A DNA stretch of 64,000 nt from Laceyella sacchari (GCF_004343255.1 NZ_SMDD01000003.1:124001-188000); one strand, 5' to 3'. Positions 7,242-18,420 are shown, numbered from the stretch's first letter. Notes: generated by a model not told the origin, from the letters alone. Program-made: numbers and translations.

Positions 7242-8056
7242 TAACGGATACTCCCTTCGGCAAACAGCGTCCCTTGAACCCCGCTGTTTTCAATCACTTC
7301 CCTCACTGGAGCAAAACTGCGTCGATGCAAGGGTGTGGGACCATATCGGCGCAAGGCCTCAAGGTGCTCGGGGGTACCGTAACCCATATGTTGGTCAAAT
7401 CCGTATGCGGGATACGTCTGCGCTGCCTGCTTCATCCATTCATCCCGGGTGGTTTTGGCAATGATGGAAGCGGCGGCGATAGAATGGCTCAAGCTGTCAC
7501 CTTTGATAATTCCTTGCTGTGGTATGTCCACGTCTGGAATCTTTACTGCATCTGCCAAGATCGCTTGGGGTGTGGGTGTCAATTGGGACAAGGCGATCCG
7601 CATCGCATGATATGTGGCTTGCAAGATATTGTACTTGTCGATGTGCGCCGCATCCACAATCCCCACCCCTACTGCCAACGCTTCCTGCTCAATGCGCTGT
7701 TTCAGAACTGTGCGCATCTCTTCTGACAGTTGCTTGGAGTCGTTTAGCCCCGTCGCATCAAAGGTGGGCGGCAAAATGACCGCAGCGGCGACAACTGGTC
7801 CGGCCAAAGGGCCGCGCCCTGCTTCATCGACCCCTGCCACAAGAGTCAGACCCTTCGACCAACACTCCTGCTCATACTGCCACATCTTGGCCACGCGTTC
7901 CCGCTCTTTTTGCTTGCGCGCCTGTTCCCTTTGATAACTCTCCGCCAATTTGCGGACACCAACCCTGTCATCGGTCAACAGCTCTTGCAACTCTTCAGGC
8001 GACAAAGTATCCACTGCCTGCAACCAAGCTTTAATCTCGGGAATGGTCCGTTTCAT
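7241..8056 (-). CDS. rnhB: Ribonuclease HII
   Basis: Removes RNA from RNA-DNA hybrids and misincorporated ribonucleotides. An N-terminal extension of about 70 residues, common in Bacillus RnhB, precedes the catalytic core. The core opens with [15 protein letters not shown] (Asp-Glu pair, about residue 77), then DSKQLS, and later a further catalytic Asp in ILADAVKIP. The start at 8056 has GAGGGG 8 bases upstream; an ATG two codons earlier sits inside that site. The start overlaps the end of rbgA by 26 bases. Length about 271 residues agrees with the family. Confidence 0.95.
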   Translation of the reverse strand: MKRTIPEIKAWLQAVDTLSPEELQELLTDDRVGVRKLAESYQREQARKQKERERVAKMWQYEQECWSKGLTLVAGVDEAGRGPLAGPVVAAAVILPPTFDATGLNDSKQLSEEMRTVLKQRIEQEALAVGVGIVDAAHIDKYNILQATYHAMRIALSQLTPTPQAILADAVKIPDVDIPQQGIIKGDSLSHSIAAASIIAKTTRDEWMKQAAQTYPAYGFDQHMGYGTPEHLEALRRYGPTPLHRRSFAPVREVIENSGVQGTLFAEGSIR

Positions 8057-8936
8057 CCGCATTCCCCTCTTCCTTTAACCAATCCTCCGGTTTTTCTAAT
8101 GTGATGCGCCCGATTCTGCCCGAACGAAAATCGGTTAGAATAATCTCCGCTACTTTTTCATAATCGACTTCCCCACCGCGGATGAGGCAACCGCGCTTTT
8201 TGCCGATCTCCTCCATCAGCTCCACCCGGTCGAGCGATGCCACATCTTTCAACTTATACCGTTCCATCAAGGCGGTGGGATAACGCTCGGCGAGAAACGT
8301 CAACGCATAGAGGGCCACTTCATCAATAGGCAGGATTTCCCCTTTGATCGCGCCACTGACAGCCAACCGCATCCCCACGGTGGGATCATCAAATTTGGGC
8401 CACAAAATGCCGGGGGTGTCCAAGATTTCCATCGTTTGGCCCACCCGAATCCACTGCTGCGCTTTGGTAACGCCAGGTCGATCACCGGTGACGGTAGCGT
8501 TTCGTTTGGCTAAGCGGTTGATGATAGTCGATTTGCCTACATTGGGAATTCCCACCACCATCACGCGAAACTTACGCGATTTGATGCCTTTTTTCTCACG
8601 GGCAGCGAACAAAGGTGCCAACACCCGTTCACACTGCGGCACAATCTGATTAACTCCCTTGCCTGATTGGGCGTCGATCGGCAAAACGCGAATGCCTTGC
8701 TCGCTAAAATATGCTTTCCACTCTTTGGTGACCTGCTCGTCCGCCAAATCGCTTTTGGTCAACAAGATCAACCGCGGCTTGTCCTTCACGATCTCATTCA
8801 TCATCGGATTGCGACTAGACAGCGGCAACCGCGCGTCAAGCAGCTCAATAACGATATCGACCAGATGTAGTTTTTCCGTCACTTGGCGCCGGGCTTTGGC
8901 CATATGCCCGGGGAACCATTGAATCGTGTTCATCAT
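8031..8936 (-). CDS. rbgA: Ribosome biogenesis GTPase RbgA (YlqF)
   Basis: A circularly permuted GTPase needed for late assembly of the 50S subunit in Bacillus. The motif order is permuted: LLTKSDL (G4) about residue 59, DAQSGKG (G5), then the P-loop [14 protein letters not shown] at about 130, and DTPGILWPK (G3) about 175. It begins [15 protein letters not shown], the conserved N-terminus. Expected partners are the 50S precursor, including the L16 and L27 regions. Co-transcription with rplS and rnhB matches Bacillus. Confidence 0.96.
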   Translation of the reverse strand: MMNTIQWFPGHMAKARRQVTEKLHLVDIVIELLDARLPLSSRNPMMNEIVKDKPRLILLTKSDLADEQVTKEWKAYFSEQGIRVLPIDAQSGKGVNQIVPQCERVLAPLFAAREKKGIKSRKFRVMVVGIPNVGKSTIINRLAKRNATVTGDRPGVTKAQQWIRVGQTMEILDTPGILWPKFDDPTVGMRLAVSGAIKGEILPIDEVALYALTFLAERYPTALMERYKLKDVASLDRVELMEEIGKKRGCLIRGGEVDYEKVAEIILTDFRSGRIGRITLEKPEDWLKEEGNADETDHSRD

Positions 8937-9024
8937 TGTGCGAATCCTTTCCTGACCCTTATTTTCTCACTGTTCATGATATGTAAAAGAGCTTGATCAA
9001 CTCAAGCCCTTTGGTTGTCAGCTA

Positions 9025-9567
9025 TTAAAGTAGTTTCCACATCTGGAACGGCCAATAAACCATTTCCACACGGCCGACGATTTCGGACATGCCAACAGGT
9101 CCGATGACACGGCTGTCTGTACTATCCAGCCGATTATCTCCCAACACAAACACTTTGCCCGACGGCACTCGCACGAGGTCAAAATCGCGTGTGCGCATAT
9201 CGGTCGCAAGATAGGGCTCTTCCATAATCTTGCCGTTGATCAGGATTTTATTGTTTTTGGCCTCCACTGTTTCACCCGGCAACGCGATAACCCGTTTCAC
9301 ATATTCCTTGCGTTGTGGCGCATGAAACACGATCACTTCTCCCCGTTCCGGTTCTTCGAAACGGTAGACCAACTTGTTTACCAATATCAGATTCCCTGTT
9401 TCCAATGTCGTTTTCATAGAGGGTCCAACGACATTAAAAGGTTCAAACACAAAGATACGGATCACGATCGCCAACGAGACAGCCAGCAAAACCGCAACCA
9501 TCCATTCTCTCGCCCTGATTCTTTTTTGTCTCCGCAGTCGCTCCGAGCGAGACATCGGCAGTGTCAT
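9025..9567 (-). CDS. lepB: Type I signal peptidase
   Basis: Membrane-bound serine-lysine protease that removes Sec and Tat signal peptides. A single N-terminal membrane helix (WMVAVLLAVSLAIVIRIFVF) anchors it. The nucleophile is in VVGPSMKTTL (Ser), and the general-base Lys is in EYVKRVIALPGE. The box GDNRLDSTDSR near the end is the conserved fourth region. About 180 residues is typical of Bacillus SipS/SipT. Start choice: two ATGs six bases apart follow GGGGG; the second gives better spacing. It sits between rplS and rbgA, downstream of a hairpin. Confidence 0.95.
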   Translation of the reverse strand: MTLPMSRSERLRRQKRIRAREWMVAVLLAVSLAIVIRIFVFEPFNVVGPSMKTTLETGNLILVNKLVYRFEEPERGEVIVFHAPQRKEYVKRVIALPGETVEAKNNKILINGKIMEEPYLATDMRTRDFDLVRVPSGKVFVLGDNRLDSTDSRVIGPVGMSEIVGRVEMVYWPFQMWKLL

Positions 9568-9617
9568 GATCATGTTCCCCCATTTGCCTGCCTTACTTGG
9601 AAAAGGAAATAAATGAG

Positions 9618-9649
9618 AGAAAAGGGCTTGAATATCCAAGCCCTTTTCT
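9618..9649 (-). terminator. Hairpin between rplS and lepB
   Basis: A 13-base perfect stem (AGAAAAGGGCTTG / CAAGCCCTTTTCT) with a short loop lies 10 bases after the rplS stop. The tail (CTCATTTATTT) is modestly U-rich, so it may attenuate rather than fully stop transcription into lepB. Confidence 0.7.
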
Positions 9650-9658
9650 ATGAAACGC

Positions 9659-10006
9659 TTAGCGGTGCAGTTCTTTAATGCGAGCCGCTTTGCCGCGCAA
9701 GTTGCGCAGGTAGTACAGTTTCGCACGACGTACTTTACCGCGACGGGTCACTTCGATTTTCTCAATGCGTGGGGAGTGCAATGGGAAAGTACGCTCAACA
9801 CCCACACCGTAAGAGATTTTGCGAACAGTGAACGTTTCGGAAACGCCACCACCACGACGTTGGATTACAACGCCTTCAAAGATCTGGATACGCTCGCGTT
9901 GACCCTCTTTTACTTTCACGTGCACGCGCAGGGTGTCACCCGCACGGAATTGAGGGATATCTTGACGAAGTTGTCCTTCGGTGATTTCACGAATGATTGG
10001 ACGCAT
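9659..10006 (-). CDS. rplS: 50S ribosomal protein L19
   Basis: 115 residues at the 30S-50S interface. The family signatures [16 protein letters not shown] and [15 protein letters not shown] are clear. The start at 10006 is set by AGGAGG 9 bases upstream and yields [10 protein letters not shown], matching Bacillus L19; an upstream in-frame ATG gives a spurious extension. It appears to have its own promoter as well as read-through from trmD. Confidence 0.98.
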   Translation of the reverse strand: MRPIIREITEGQLRQDIPQFRAGDTLRVHVKVKEGQRERIQIFEGVVIQRRGGGVSETFTVRKISYGVGVERTFPLHSPRIEKIEVTRRGKVRRAKLYYLRNLRGKAARIKELHR

Positions 10007-10047
10007 GTCAGCCAACCTCCTTTCCATAACCAAAATCCAAACATTGG

Positions 10048-10101
10048 CTCCGTTTGCCTGTGAACGGAGAATATTGTATCATACGACCTGATTGAAAACA
10101 A
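10048..10101 (-). promoter_or_regulatory. rplS promoter and leader hairpin
   Basis: On the minus strand, TTGTTT (10096-10101) and TACAAT (10073-10078) are separated by 17 bases, with an extended TG one base before the -10. Just downstream, CTCCGTT and AACGGAG (10048-10069) form a hairpin at or near the transcript 5' end, reminiscent of reported L19 leader structures in Bacilli. Confidence 0.65.
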
Positions 10102-10857
10102 TTACTCGCCTTGGCGCGCATCCTTGGCCAACTCCTGTAGGAACCGGCGATCTTCATCAGTGAGCGGAGCGGTCTCAAGCAGGTCAGGCCGCCGCTCCCA
10201 TGTGCGCCGGAGCGATTCTTGGCGCCGCCATTGTTCAATCCGCGCGTGATGTCCCGAAAGCAGGACATCTGGCACTTTGAATCCACGGTACTCTGCCGGC
10301 CGCGTATATTGCGGATACTCAAGAAGCCCGGTGGAAAAGGAATCCGTCACCGCGGAAGATTCATTGCCCAGCACCCCCGGCACCAGCCGGCTTACGCTAT
10401 CCATGATGACCATGGCGGGCAATTCGCCTCCTGTGAGGACATAGTCTCCGATGGAGATCTCCTCTGTGACCAAGTGTTGGCGAATCCGTTCATCATATCC
10501 TTCATAATGGCCGCAAAGGAAGATGAGACGGGAATGCTGGGCGAGCTCTTCAGCCTTCTTCTGCGTGAATGGCACACCTTGCGGAGACATCAGCAGGATG
10601 GGCGGACGTTCGTCGGTACCGGACAGCAACTCGTCGACCGCCGAGAAGATCGGTTCGGGTTTGAGCACCATGCCACCGCCGCCACCATAGGGCATGTCAT
10701 CCACCATACGGTGTTTGTCCGTGGCGTAATCGCGAAAATTGATGAGGTGTGTTTCAACCAGCCCTTTTTCATGAGCCTTTTTGATAATACTGGAATGCAA
10801 AAATCCCGAAAACATCTCCGGAAAAAGGGTTAACACATCAAATCGTATCTGTGGCAC
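10102..10857 (-). CDS. trmD: tRNA (guanine-N1)-methyltransferase TrmD
   Basis: Methylates G37 of tRNAs reading codons that begin with C, preventing +1 frameshifts. It is a SPOUT-class enzyme. It has MPYGGGGGM (about residue 56), then [11 protein letters not shown] and the trefoil-knot SAM site [15 protein letters not shown] (about 130), and G-F-K-V-P-x-V-L-L-S-G-H-H near 195. 251 residues is normal. It starts at GTG with GGAGGGG upstream and lies one base from the rimM stop. Confidence 0.97.
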   Translation of the reverse strand: MPQIRFDVLTLFPEMFSGFLHSSIIKKAHEKGLVETHLINFRDYATDKHRMVDDMPYGGGGGMVLKPEPIFSAVDELLSGTDERPPILLMSPQGVPFTQKKAEELAQHSRLIFLCGHYEGYDERIRQHLVTEEISIGDYVLTGGELPAMVIMDSVSRLVPGVLGNESSAVTDSFSTGLLEYPQYTRPAEYRGFKVPDVLLSGHHARIEQWRRQESLRRTWERRPDLLETAPLTDEDRRFLQELAKDARQGE

Positions 10858-10858
10858 G

Positions 10859-11389
10859 TCAGTCCAGCCCCTCCATCCACTCGATCGTGATCCGCCGCTC
10901 CTTGATGTTCACGTCTTTTACCACATCCGCAATATATGGGAGCAACATTTCTTTCCCTTTGCCGTCGGGCTTCACCACCCACACATCATTGGCCGGCAAA
11001 GGCAAGATCTCCCGCACTTTGCCCAACTCATTCCCATCTGTCGTCACAACGGTGCAGCCGATGATTTGGTGGAAGTAGAACTCCCCCTCTTCTTCGTTTA
11101 CTGGCGCGAGATCCTCTTTCAATACCACCAACTTGCCGCCCTTGTAAGGCTCAGCTTGATTGATGTTGTCCCACTCCTTAAACTTGACCAGCCACACCGA
11201 TTTATGGGGACGGCCCTTTTCCACCGTCAATGGGAGCGGTTCCTTCAGGCTGGGATGAACGAGGAGAAGCGAACTGCCTTGGGCAAAACGCACATCGGGG
11301 AAATCCGTGTCCGAGTAAACGCGCACTTCACCGCGAACGCCATGCGTACCGACCAGACGACCGACATTAAGGTATTCAGCTGTGTTCAT
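10859..11389 (-). CDS. rimM: 16S rRNA processing/30S maturation factor RimM
   Basis: Assists folding of the 30S head around S19. It opens with [19 protein letters not shown], the RimM N-terminal barrel, and the C-terminal half is a PRC-barrel (F-Y-F-H-Q-I-I-G-C-x-V). 176 residues, start ATG with AAGGAG. It lies between khpA and trmD, the standard order. Confidence 0.96.
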   Translation of the reverse strand: MNTAEYLNVGRLVGTHGVRGEVRVYSDTDFPDVRFAQGSSLLLVHPSLKEPLPLTVEKGRPHKSVWLVKFKEWDNINQAEPYKGGKLVVLKEDLAPVNEEEGEFYFHQIIGCTVVTTDGNELGKVREILPLPANDVWVVKPDGKGKEMLLPYIADVVKDVNIKERRITIEWMEGLD

Positions 11390-11404
11390 GCCGCATCTTC
11401 TCCT

Positions 11405-11632
11405 TCACTTGATTTCCACCCACACACGCCGCTTCTCCTTCCCATGCGCAACATTGACCACCGTGCGAATCGCTTTGGCGATCCGCCCTTGTCGGCCAAT
11501 GACCTTGCCCAGATCCTCTTTAGCGACGGACAATTCGTAGACGACCCGCTCTTCGGTCTTCCGTTCCGTCACCATCACTTGATCAGGATGATCCACCAAG
11601 GAGACCGCAATCCATTCAATCAGTTCTTTCAT
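11405..11632 (-). CDS. khpA: KH-domain RNA-binding protein KhpA (YlqC)
   Basis: 75 residues with a single KH motif (KEDLGKVIGRQGRIAKAIR, the GxxG loop being G-R-Q-G). In Firmicutes KhpA pairs with KhpB and binds many RNAs, influencing cell elongation and division. The start at 11632 has GGAGGG 9 bases upstream; a longer in-frame reading begins inside rpsP-proximal sequence and is unlikely. It lies directly after rpsP. Confidence 0.92.
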   Translation of the reverse strand: MKELIEWIAVSLVDHPDQVMVTERKTEERVVYELSVAKEDLGKVIGRQGRIAKAIRTVVNVAHGKEKRRVWVEIK

Positions 11633-11676
11633 ATATGATGACCCTCCGGTCTTCCGCACCAGAAACGGCTCTGAAA

Positions 11677-11934
11677 TTACTCTTTGTCGCTTTTCAGGAT
11701 ACCTTCACGGCGGAACAGATTGCGGACGGTATCAGATGGTTGGGCACCTTCAGCCAGCCATTTTTGGGCTTTCTCTGCATCGATCTTCACCGTAGCCGGT
11801 TCAGTCAATGGATTGTAGTACCCGATCTCATCGATGGAACGACCGTCACGCGGCGCGCGGGAGTCAGCAACAACCACACGGTAGAAAGGCGCTTTTTTGG
11901 CACCCATGCGTCTCAAACGGATTTTCACTGCCAT
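11677..11934 (-). CDS. rpsP: 30S ribosomal protein S16
   Basis: 85 residues starting [26 protein letters not shown], an unmistakable S16 N-terminus. GGAGGTG lies 8 bases before the ATG at 11934. Co-transcribed downstream of ffh. Confidence 0.98.
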   Translation of the reverse strand: MAVKIRLRRMGAKKAPFYRVVVADSRAPRDGRSIDEIGYYNPLTEPATVKIDAEKAQKWLAEGAQPSDTVRNLFRREGILKSDKE

Positions 11935-11970
11935 TGTCAATTCACCTCCTAAACAGGGTATAATGGGCCG

Positions 11971-13323
11971 TCATGGCATAAACGGAAAGCGGAAACCGCC
12001 CCGTTTTTTCTTCTTCATGCCTTTGGCCATATTGGAAAACTGCTTCATCATCTTCTTCATGTCTTCAAATTGCTTCAACAGCCGGTTTACGTCTTGGACC
12101 GTCGTCCCGCTTCCCGCCGCAATACGTTTGCGACGGCTGGCGTTGATGATTTCCGGGTGCTCTTTCTCCTTCGGCGTCATCGACTTGATGATCGCCTCTA
12201 CACGCGACAGCTGTTTTTCATCCACCTGGATGTTTTTCAACCCCTTTATCTGGCCAGCGCCAGGGAGCATAGACAGCATGTCTTCCAGTGGACCCATCTT
12301 GCGCACTTGTTGCAACTGGTCCAAGAAATCATCAAACGTGAAGCTGAGCGTTCGCATTTTCCGCTCTAAATCCTTGGCTTTCTCCTTATCGACGGCGGAT
12401 TGCGCCTTTTCGATCAGGCTGAGCACATCGCCCATCCCCAAGATGCGAGAAGCCATCCGGTCGGGATGAAAGGGCTCCAAGGCATCCGTCTTCTCACCCA
12501 TCCCGACAAACTTGATCGGGCAATCGGTCACCGACTTGACCGACAAGGCTGCCCCACCGCGGGTGTCCCCATCCAACTTGGTGAGCACCACGCCGGTCAG
12601 CCCTAATTGTTTGTTAAAGTGATCAGCCACGTTCACCGCATCTTGCCCCGTCATCGCATCAACGACGAGCAGAATCTCATCGGGACGAATCTGTTCACGA
12701 ATCTGCTTCAGTTCGTCCATCATCTGTTCATCGATATGCAGGCGGCCTGCGGTGTCGATGATCACATAGTCAAAGCCCTCCGCCGAAGCTTTAGCCACTC
12801 CCTGCTCTGCGATGTCCACAGGGTTGGCCTGATCTCCGAGCGAGAATACGGGTGTATTTAAATCCGCACCCAACACTTCCAATTGCTTGATCGCCGCAGG
12901 GCGGTATACGTCCGCGGCTACAAGCAGGGTGCGTCGGTTTTGCTTTTGCAAATAACGAACCAATTTGCCAGAAGTCGTCGTTTTACCGGCACCTTGCAAA
13001 CCGACCATCATGATTTTGGTTGGCGGCTTATTGGCTTGGGCCAATTCGCTTTGCTCCCCACCCATCAGCTCCTGCAGCTCTTCATTGACCACTTTGATCA
13101 CTTGCTGCCCGGGGGTCAAGCTCTGCAATACCTCTTGTCCGACCGCGCGCTCTTTGACCCGGTCGATAAAGGTTTTGACCACTTTGAAGTTGACGTCCGC
13201 CTCCAGCAAAGCCAAGCGTACTTCTCGCATGGCCTCTTTCACATCAGCTTCGGTCACTTTTCCTTTACCGCGCAACTTCTTCATGACGGACTGCAATCGT
13301 TCTGACAAGCCTTCAAACGCCAT
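11971..13323 (-). CDS. ffh: Signal recognition particle GTPase Ffh
   Basis: Binds nascent signal sequences with SRP RNA and docks with FtsY. The N domain (1-about 90) is followed by the G domain with GLQGAGKTTTSGKL (about 108), DTAGRLHID and TKLDGDTRGGAALS. The methionine-rich M domain (about 300-440) ends in K-K-M-M-K-Q-F-S-N-M. 450 residues is normal. GGAGGGGG precedes the ATG. No SRP RNA gene was found in this window. Confidence 0.98.
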   Translation of the reverse strand: MAFEGLSERLQSVMKKLRGKGKVTEADVKEAMREVRLALLEADVNFKVVKTFIDRVKERAVGQEVLQSLTPGQQVIKVVNEELQELMGGEQSELAQANKPPTKIMMVGLQGAGKTTTSGKLVRYLQKQNRRTLLVAADVYRPAAIKQLEVLGADLNTPVFSLGDQANPVDIAEQGVAKASAEGFDYVIIDTAGRLHIDEQMMDELKQIREQIRPDEILLVVDAMTGQDAVNVADHFNKQLGLTGVVLTKLDGDTRGGAALSVKSVTDCPIKFVGMGEKTDALEPFHPDRMASRILGMGDVLSLIEKAQSAVDKEKAKDLERKMRTLSFTFDDFLDQLQQVRKMGPLEDMLSMLPGAGQIKGLKNIQVDEKQLSRVEAIIKSMTPKEKEHPEIINASRRKRIAAGSGTTVQDVNRLLKQFEDMKKMMKQFSNMAKGMKKKKRGGFRFPFMP

Positions 13324-13347
13324 GGTTCCCCCTCCTTCAATCGCTGA

Positions 13348-13680
13348 TTAATCGAGGTCAACCATCTGTTTGACGAGCGATTCGACCTTCAGACGCGCTT
13401 CCGGCACTTCTTCCAATCGGGCCAGGATCTCTTGGGCGAGCTTTTGCCGCTCCAAGTGTTTTTGCACCAAGCCCAGCTTCTCTTCAAGTTCAGTCAGCGT
13501 CGTCTGGGCCCGCTTGATCGCCTCAAACACCGCTTGTCGTGATACGCCTTGGTGTTCCGCGATTTCACCGAGCGACCAGTCTTCATGGTAATACATTTCC
13601 AACAAGGTGCGCTGTTTGTCTCTCAAGAGTGAACCGTAAAAATCATACAACAGGTTCATCTCTGTGGTTTGCTCCAGCAT
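13348..13680 (-). CDS. ylxM: YlxM helix-turn-helix SRP-associated regulator
   Basis: 110 residues. It resembles sigma-70 region 4: DWSLGEIAEHQGVSRQAVFEAIKRA is the helix-turn-helix, followed by a long helix. The family is always linked to ffh and has been associated with SRP function in streptococci (YlxM/P13). It starts at ATG 13680 with GAGGTG upstream. It is the first gene after the 13730-13759 promoter. Confidence 0.93.
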   Translation of the reverse strand: MLEQTTEMNLLYDFYGSLLRDKQRTLLEMYYHEDWSLGEIAEHQGVSRQAVFEAIKRAQTTLTELEEKLGLVQKHLERQKLAQEILARLEEVPEARLKVESLVKQMVDLD

Positions 13681-13729
13681 CGGAGTCACCTCATTTACAC
13701 CGTCAAGGCGTCAACCTTTACAGGAGTAT

Positions 13730-13759
13730 ACTATAGCGGAGCCCGCTACCTCTTGTCAA
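13730..13759 (-). promoter_or_regulatory. SigA-type promoter of ylxM-ffh-rpsP operon
   Basis: TTGACA (13754-13759) and TATAGT (13730-13735) are separated by 18 bases, about 50 bases before the ylxM start. This is a strong housekeeping promoter that separates ylxM-ffh from the ftsY-smc unit. Confidence 0.78.
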
Positions 13760-13832
13760 GGTTTTTTCCTTGATGAAGATGAAAGTCGCAATATTCACTG
13801 AGCCGATGAAGGTACGTCGCCCGCCGTTCAGA

Positions 13833-14819
13833 TTAATCCGTCTCGTTCTTGTCGATCATCTCTTTGAACAGCGCATGCAAAAACTGCTCCTTGTCAAAGT
13901 CTTGCAAGTCATCCGCTTTTTCGCCCAAGCCGACCAGCTTCACCGGAATCTTCAATTCGTTGCTGATGGCGATGACAATGCCGCCTTTGGCCGTGCCGTC
14001 CAGTTTGGTCAGGACAATACCAGACACGTCGACCGCTTCACCGAACTGTTTGGCTTGGAGCAACGCATTTTGTCCAGTTGTAGCGTCCAGCACCAGCAAT
14101 ACTTCATGGGGGCCGTCAGGTACTTCGCGCCGGATCACGCGGAATACCTTCTTCAGCTCTTCCATCAAATTCACTTTGTTTTGCAGTCGGCCGGCTGTGT
14201 CGCACAAGAGAATGTCGGCACGGCGGGATTTGGCCGCCTGAATGCCATCATAGATGACCGCTGCCGGGTCCGCTCCCGCCTGGTGCTTAATCACGTCTAC
14301 GCCAACGCGTTGTCCCCATGTCTCCAACTGGTCAATCGCCCCGGCGCGAAAGGTATCGCCCGCGGCCAGCACCACTTTTTTGCCTTCGTTTTTAAAGCGG
14401 TGCGCCAACTTGCCGATGGTGGTCGTTTTCCCCACACCATTTACACCGACAAACAGGATAACTGTCAATTCATTTTCTTTGATCCGCAATCCTTCCTCAC
14501 CCGCACCGTCCATCATCTCACCGATAAGCTCGGACAAAATGGGTTGCAGATGTTGCGGTTCTTTGATCTTTTGCTGTTTCACCTCGGCACGCAAACGTTC
14601 GACCAATTCCATTGTCGTCTCAACGCCGACATCCGCCGTGATGAGAATCTCCTCCAATTCTTCATACAGCTCTTCATCAATTTTAGAACGACCGGTGAAC
14701 AATTCGTTGATCGCACCGACCAGATTGTTGCTGGTCTTGCTGAGTCCAGTAATAAATTTTTGTGTAACCGCTTCGGTCTTTTGCGCGACGCTTTCGCGCA
14801 AGCGTTTGAAAAAACTCAT
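13833..14819 (-). CDS. ftsY: SRP receptor FtsY
   Basis: 328 residues. NG domain with [18 protein letters not shown] (about 130), DTAGRLQNK, and [10 protein letters not shown]. The acidic A domain is very short ([18 protein letters not shown]), as in Bacillus, so membrane binding probably relies on the N-terminal amphipathic helix. The start at 14819 follows GGAGGAG; the longer in-frame reading runs into smc. It follows smc by one base, so it is translationally coupled. Confidence 0.97.
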   Translation of the reverse strand: MSFFKRLRESVAQKTEAVTQKFITGLSKTSNNLVGAINELFTGRSKIDEELYEELEEILITADVGVETTMELVERLRAEVKQQKIKEPQHLQPILSELIGEMMDGAGEEGLRIKENELTVILFVGVNGVGKTTTIGKLAHRFKNEGKKVVLAAGDTFRAGAIDQLETWGQRVGVDVIKHQAGADPAAVIYDGIQAAKSRRADILLCDTAGRLQNKVNLMEELKKVFRVIRREVPDGPHEVLLVLDATTGQNALLQAKQFGEAVDVSGIVLTKLDGTAKGGIVIAISNELKIPVKLVGLGEKADDLQDFDKEQFLHALFKEMIDKNETD

Positions 14820-14820
14820 G

Positions 14821-17800
14821 CTACTCCTCCTGTTTCTTGCTAGCGGCAACTTCGCTAAATCCATCATACTCTTCCAGCTTCACAGATACCAGCTTCGACA
14901 CACCTGATTCTTGCATGGTAATTCCATACAGCACGTCACATGCCTCCATGGTGTGCTTGCGGTGGGTGATGATAATAAACTGCGTCCGGTTGGCAAACTC
15001 CCGCATATAACGCGTATAACGAGTCAAGTTGGCCTCATCGAGAGCCGCATCCACTTCATCCAGCACACAGAACGGCACCGGCTTGATGCGCAACACCGAA
15101 TAAAGCAGGGCAAGCGCAGCCAATGCGCGTTCTCCACCCGACAGCAGATTGAGGTTTTGCAACTTTTTGCCTGGAGGCTGAGCCACAATCTCAATCCCTG
15201 TCTCCAAGAGATTGTCCGGATCGCTCAGCTTCAAATCGGCGCGGCCGCCGCCAAACATCTGTACAAACACCTGCTGGAATTCCGTTCGGATCATATCAAA
15301 CGCCTCTCCGAAGCGCCGTCCCATCTCTTCGACCAATTGGCTGATAATCTCATACAGCTTTTGTTTGGCTTCAAGCAAGTCGGCCTCCTGCTCCTCCAAA
15401 AAGCTGAGTCGCTCTTTCAGACGAGCATATTCCTCGATCGCACCCAGGTTTACTTCGCCCAACGCCGCGATCTGCTCCTTCAATGAACGTACCCGTCGTT
15501 CAGCCTCCGCCGGCTGTTCGGGAACGGGGTGGGTTTGTTTGGCGCGTTCGTAACTCATTTCGTATTCTTCAGCCAGCTTCTGCAACAAGTGATTAAGCTC
15601 CACGTCCAGACGATTGGCACGCACTTCTTGTTCATGCAACTTATTGCCCAGCTTGCGCAATTTTTGCTGGGTGGAACGTAATTCCTTTTCCTGTACCTCG
15701 CGGTCTGAGATCATCTGTTCCCGCAAACTCCTTGTTTCGCCCAGCTGTTGTTGCACTTCTTCCTTGCGAGCGCGCAGCTCGGCGATACGTTCCTCCAGTG
15801 ATTGCATTTCTTGTGTGTTGAACTCGCGCGCCTCATCCAGGCTACGCAATTCCGCTTGTGCGGCCTGTTTCTGTTTGTCCAGCCGTGCCCACTCTTGCCG
15901 GAGTCGGCCCAAGTTTTCTTCCAGGTTGGTCACTTCTTGATGCAAGCGGGCGCGGCGCACCTTAAATTCGGTCATTTGCGCGCCAACTTCTTCTTTCACA
16001 TTGGCTTGCTGCTTGACCCGCTCTTGTGATTCACTGATGAGCACGCCCAGAAGCTCCTTCTCCCGCTCCAATTCGACGATGCTCTGCTCTGTCCGCGCCA
16101 ACTGCTCTTGGAGTTCATCTTTTCTTTTGAGAGACTTTTCATGCTCTTGGTTGAGTGTGCGCAATTGTTCGTCCAAAGCACGCTCTTCCACCTGCAACTC
16201 CCGCTCTTTGCCGCGCAGCTCTTGTTCTTTCAAGCGCCGCTCTTCCCCGCGCACCCGCACTGCTTCCCACTCCTGCTCAAGTGCTTGTTTGCGCAGGTGC
16301 AAAGCTTCAAACTCCTGCTCCACTTGGCGCCAAGCGGCTTCCGCCCGTTTGAGCTCCTTCTCACATTCTTCCAGTTGGCGTGACCGACCCAAGAGATTGC
16401 TTTTGGACTGATGGCGGCTACCCCCGGTCATCGATCCACCCGGATTAACCACGTCGCCGTCTAGAGTAACCACCCGGTAACGGTAACTCAAACTGCGGGC
16501 CATTCGGTTGGCTTGTTCCATGTTCTCAGTAACCACGACCAGCCCGAGCAAATGCTCAATCAACCGGCGATAGCGGGGCTCCGTTTTGACCAAATTGGCC
16601 GCAATCCCTACAAATCCAGGCTGCGACTCGCATTTGGCTATTTCTTGTTGCGGCAACATCCGGCTTTTCAATACATCGAGCGGCAAAAAGGTGGCCCGGC
16701 CCAACCGTTTTTCCTTCAGGTATTGAATACCTTGGCGACCGGTCTTCTCATCTTCGACCACCACATGTTGTAGCGCGCCACCAAGTGCGGTCTCAATCGC
16801 TGCTTCCATCTCTCGCGGCACTTGAATCAACTGCGCCACCGCGCCATGGACTCCAGCTAACGATGAAATGCCCCGGTCGCGAGCCTTAAGCACCTCTTTC
16901 ACGCCTTGCATAAACCCTTGGTGCTCGGCTTCTGTCTCTTTGATCCATTCATACTGGGAACGTAGGCGGTTGAGCTGTTGTTCCACTTTGCGGCTACGGT
17001 CAGCGAGGGCTTTCTCCTCCTGCTCGATTTGACCGCGTTGCTCTGCCAAGACGCGAACCTGTTCGGCCGCCTCCCGTAGCTCGCCCTCTACCTGCTTCAA
17101 TTGGTCGGCGATCTCATCGGATCGTCCCGCTTGGGCCTCTTTGGCTTGCAAGAGAGCCTGTTTTTGCTCGGCAAAATCCTTGATTCGCTCCACCAGCTCG
17201 GCCAGTTGTTCAGTCATGTATTGTTTTTCACTGGAGAGTGCCGCCAACCGGTTGCCATGTTGTTGGATTTTTTTGGACAACTCATCCAGTTGGTCGGCGT
17301 CATCAGCCGATGACAGAGAGAGTTGTAACTCCAACTTCTCAAGTTGCTGTTCCAGCTCAGCCAGTTCGGCGCGCTTTTGTGCAAGAAGATCGCCGGTCTG
17401 CTCTTCTTCTGTCTTTAGACGCGCGCACTCTGCCTCCAGCTCGCGGATGCGTTCAGACAATTGCTGCTGGGTTTCCGTTCGGTTCTTCACCCGCTCCAGC
17501 CGCACTTCCCGTTGTCCCTCCGCCTTTTCCAACTCTTCACTCACCGACAGCAACGCCGTCTGAACCTGCTCCCAGTTTTGTTCTTGTTCAAGCAGTTTCG
17601 CTTTCAGCTCTTCCAGCTGTGCTTCACGTCCACTGACAGCAGCGGCCAAGCTGACCTGCTCTTGGGACAGGCTTTTTACCGCTTGGGAAGCTTCTTGCCA
17701 TTCTTCATGTAGCGTTTCAATTTTATGTACATACAAGCCGATTTCCACTTCTTGCAATTCCGCCTTCAATTCTTTGAAGCGATTCGCTCGCTCGGCCTGT

Positions 17801-18420
17801 TCCGCAAGCGGTTCCACTTGCCCTTTGATTTCATGGATGAGATCGTGGATACGGGAAAGGTTTTGCTCCGTTCCTTCCAGCTTTTTCTCTGCTTCTTTTT
17901 TACGGGCTTTGTATTTGACAATCCCCGCCGCCTCTTCGAAGATGGCTCGCCGATCTTCCGATTTGGAACTGAGGATTTCGTCAATTTTGCCTTGTCCGAT
18001 CATGGAATATGCATCTTTACCTATACCTGTATCCATGAACAGCTCATGAATGTCTTTGAGGCGGCAGGATTGCTTATTGAGGAAATATTCGCTTTCTCCG
18101 GATCGGTATACCCGCCGCGTCACTGTGACTTCCTCATAATCGACGGGCAGACGCCGCTCCGAATTATCAAAGGTCATGGAGACTTCGCAATAACCGACCG
18201 GTTTGCGTGTATCACTTCCTGCGAAAATAACATCTTCCATCTTATTTCCGCGCAACGATTTGGCACTCTGTTCCCCCAACACCCAACGAATGCCGTCGGT
18301 GACATTGCTCTTGCCACTGCCATTGGGCCCAACAACGGCGGTCACACCCGGAACAAACTCCAGCTCTGTGCGATCGGCGAACGATTTGAAACCACTCATC
18401 TCTAACCGTTTAAGATACAT
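14821..18420 (-). CDS. smc: Chromosome segregation ATPase SMC
   Basis: 1199 residues. N-terminal ATPase half with [28 protein letters not shown] (Walker A, about 33). Long coiled coils run about 170-500 and 680-1020 around a hinge (about 510-670, including a Gly-rich G-G-S-M-T-G-G turn). The C-terminal half has [15 protein letters not shown] (signature) and [16 protein letters not shown] (Walker B). It works with ScpA/ScpB to organise chromosome arms loaded at parS. The start at 18420 has GAGGAGGGGG. Unlike Bacillus, rnc is not immediately upstream: csaA, fhuF and a small membrane protein intervene. Confidence 0.98.
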   Translation of the reverse strand: MYLKRLEMSGFKSFADRTELEFVPGVTAVVGPNGSGKSNVTDGIRWVLGEQSAKSLRGNKMEDVIFAGSDTRKPVGYCEVSMTFDNSERRLPVDYEEVTVTRRVYRSGESEYFLNKQSCRLKDIHELFMDTGIGKDAYSMIGQGKIDEILSSKSEDRRAIFEEAAGIVKYKARKKEAEKKLEGTEQNLSRIHDLIHEIKGQVEPLAEQAERANRFKELKAELQEVEIGLYVHKIETLHEEWQEASQAVKSLSQEQVSLAAAVSGREAQLEELKAKLLEQEQNWEQVQTALLSVSEELEKAEGQREVRLERVKNRTETQQQLSERIRELEAECARLKTEEEQTGDLLAQKRAELAELEQQLEKLELQLSLSSADDADQLDELSKKIQQHGNRLAALSSEKQYMTEQLAELVERIKDFAEQKQALLQAKEAQAGRSDEIADQLKQVEGELREAAEQVRVLAEQRGQIEQEEKALADRSRKVEQQLNRLRSQYEWIKETEAEHQGFMQGVKEVLKARDRGISSLAGVHGAVAQLIQVPREMEAAIETALGGALQHVVVEDEKTGRQGIQYLKEKRLGRATFLPLDVLKSRMLPQQEIAKCESQPGFVGIAANLVKTEPRYRRLIEHLLGLVVVTENMEQANRMARSLSYRYRVVTLDGDVVNPGGSMTGGSRHQSKSNLLGRSRQLEECEKELKRAEAAWRQVEQEFEALHLRKQALEQEWEAVRVRGEERRLKEQELRGKERELQVEERALDEQLRTLNQEHEKSLKRKDELQEQLARTEQSIVELEREKELLGVLISESQERVKQQANVKEEVGAQMTEFKVRRARLHQEVTNLEENLGRLRQEWARLDKQKQAAQAELRSLDEAREFNTQEMQSLEERIAELRARKEEVQQQLGETRSLREQMISDREVQEKELRSTQQKLRKLGNKLHEQEVRANRLDVELNHLLQKLAEEYEMSYERAKQTHPVPEQPAEAERRVRSLKEQIAALGEVNLGAIEEYARLKERLSFLEEQEADLLEAKQKLYEIISQLVEEMGRRFGEAFDMIRTEFQQVFVQMFGGGRADLKLSDPDNLLETGIEIVAQPPGKKLQNLNLLSGGERALAALALLYSVLRIKPVPFCVLDEVDAALDEANLTRYTRYMREFANRTQFIIITHRKHTMEACDVLYGITMQESGVSKLVSVKLEEYDGFSEVAASKKQEE

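Noticed and set aside
10781-11638. A 285-codon plus-strand frame opposite rimM/khpA
   Set aside because: It crosses three real genes, has no site, and its composition is that of an antisense shadow.
13770-14843. A 357-codon plus-strand frame opposite ftsY
   Set aside because: No ribosome site or recognisable product; it mirrors ftsY on the other strand, as long antisense frames do in GC-rich genes.
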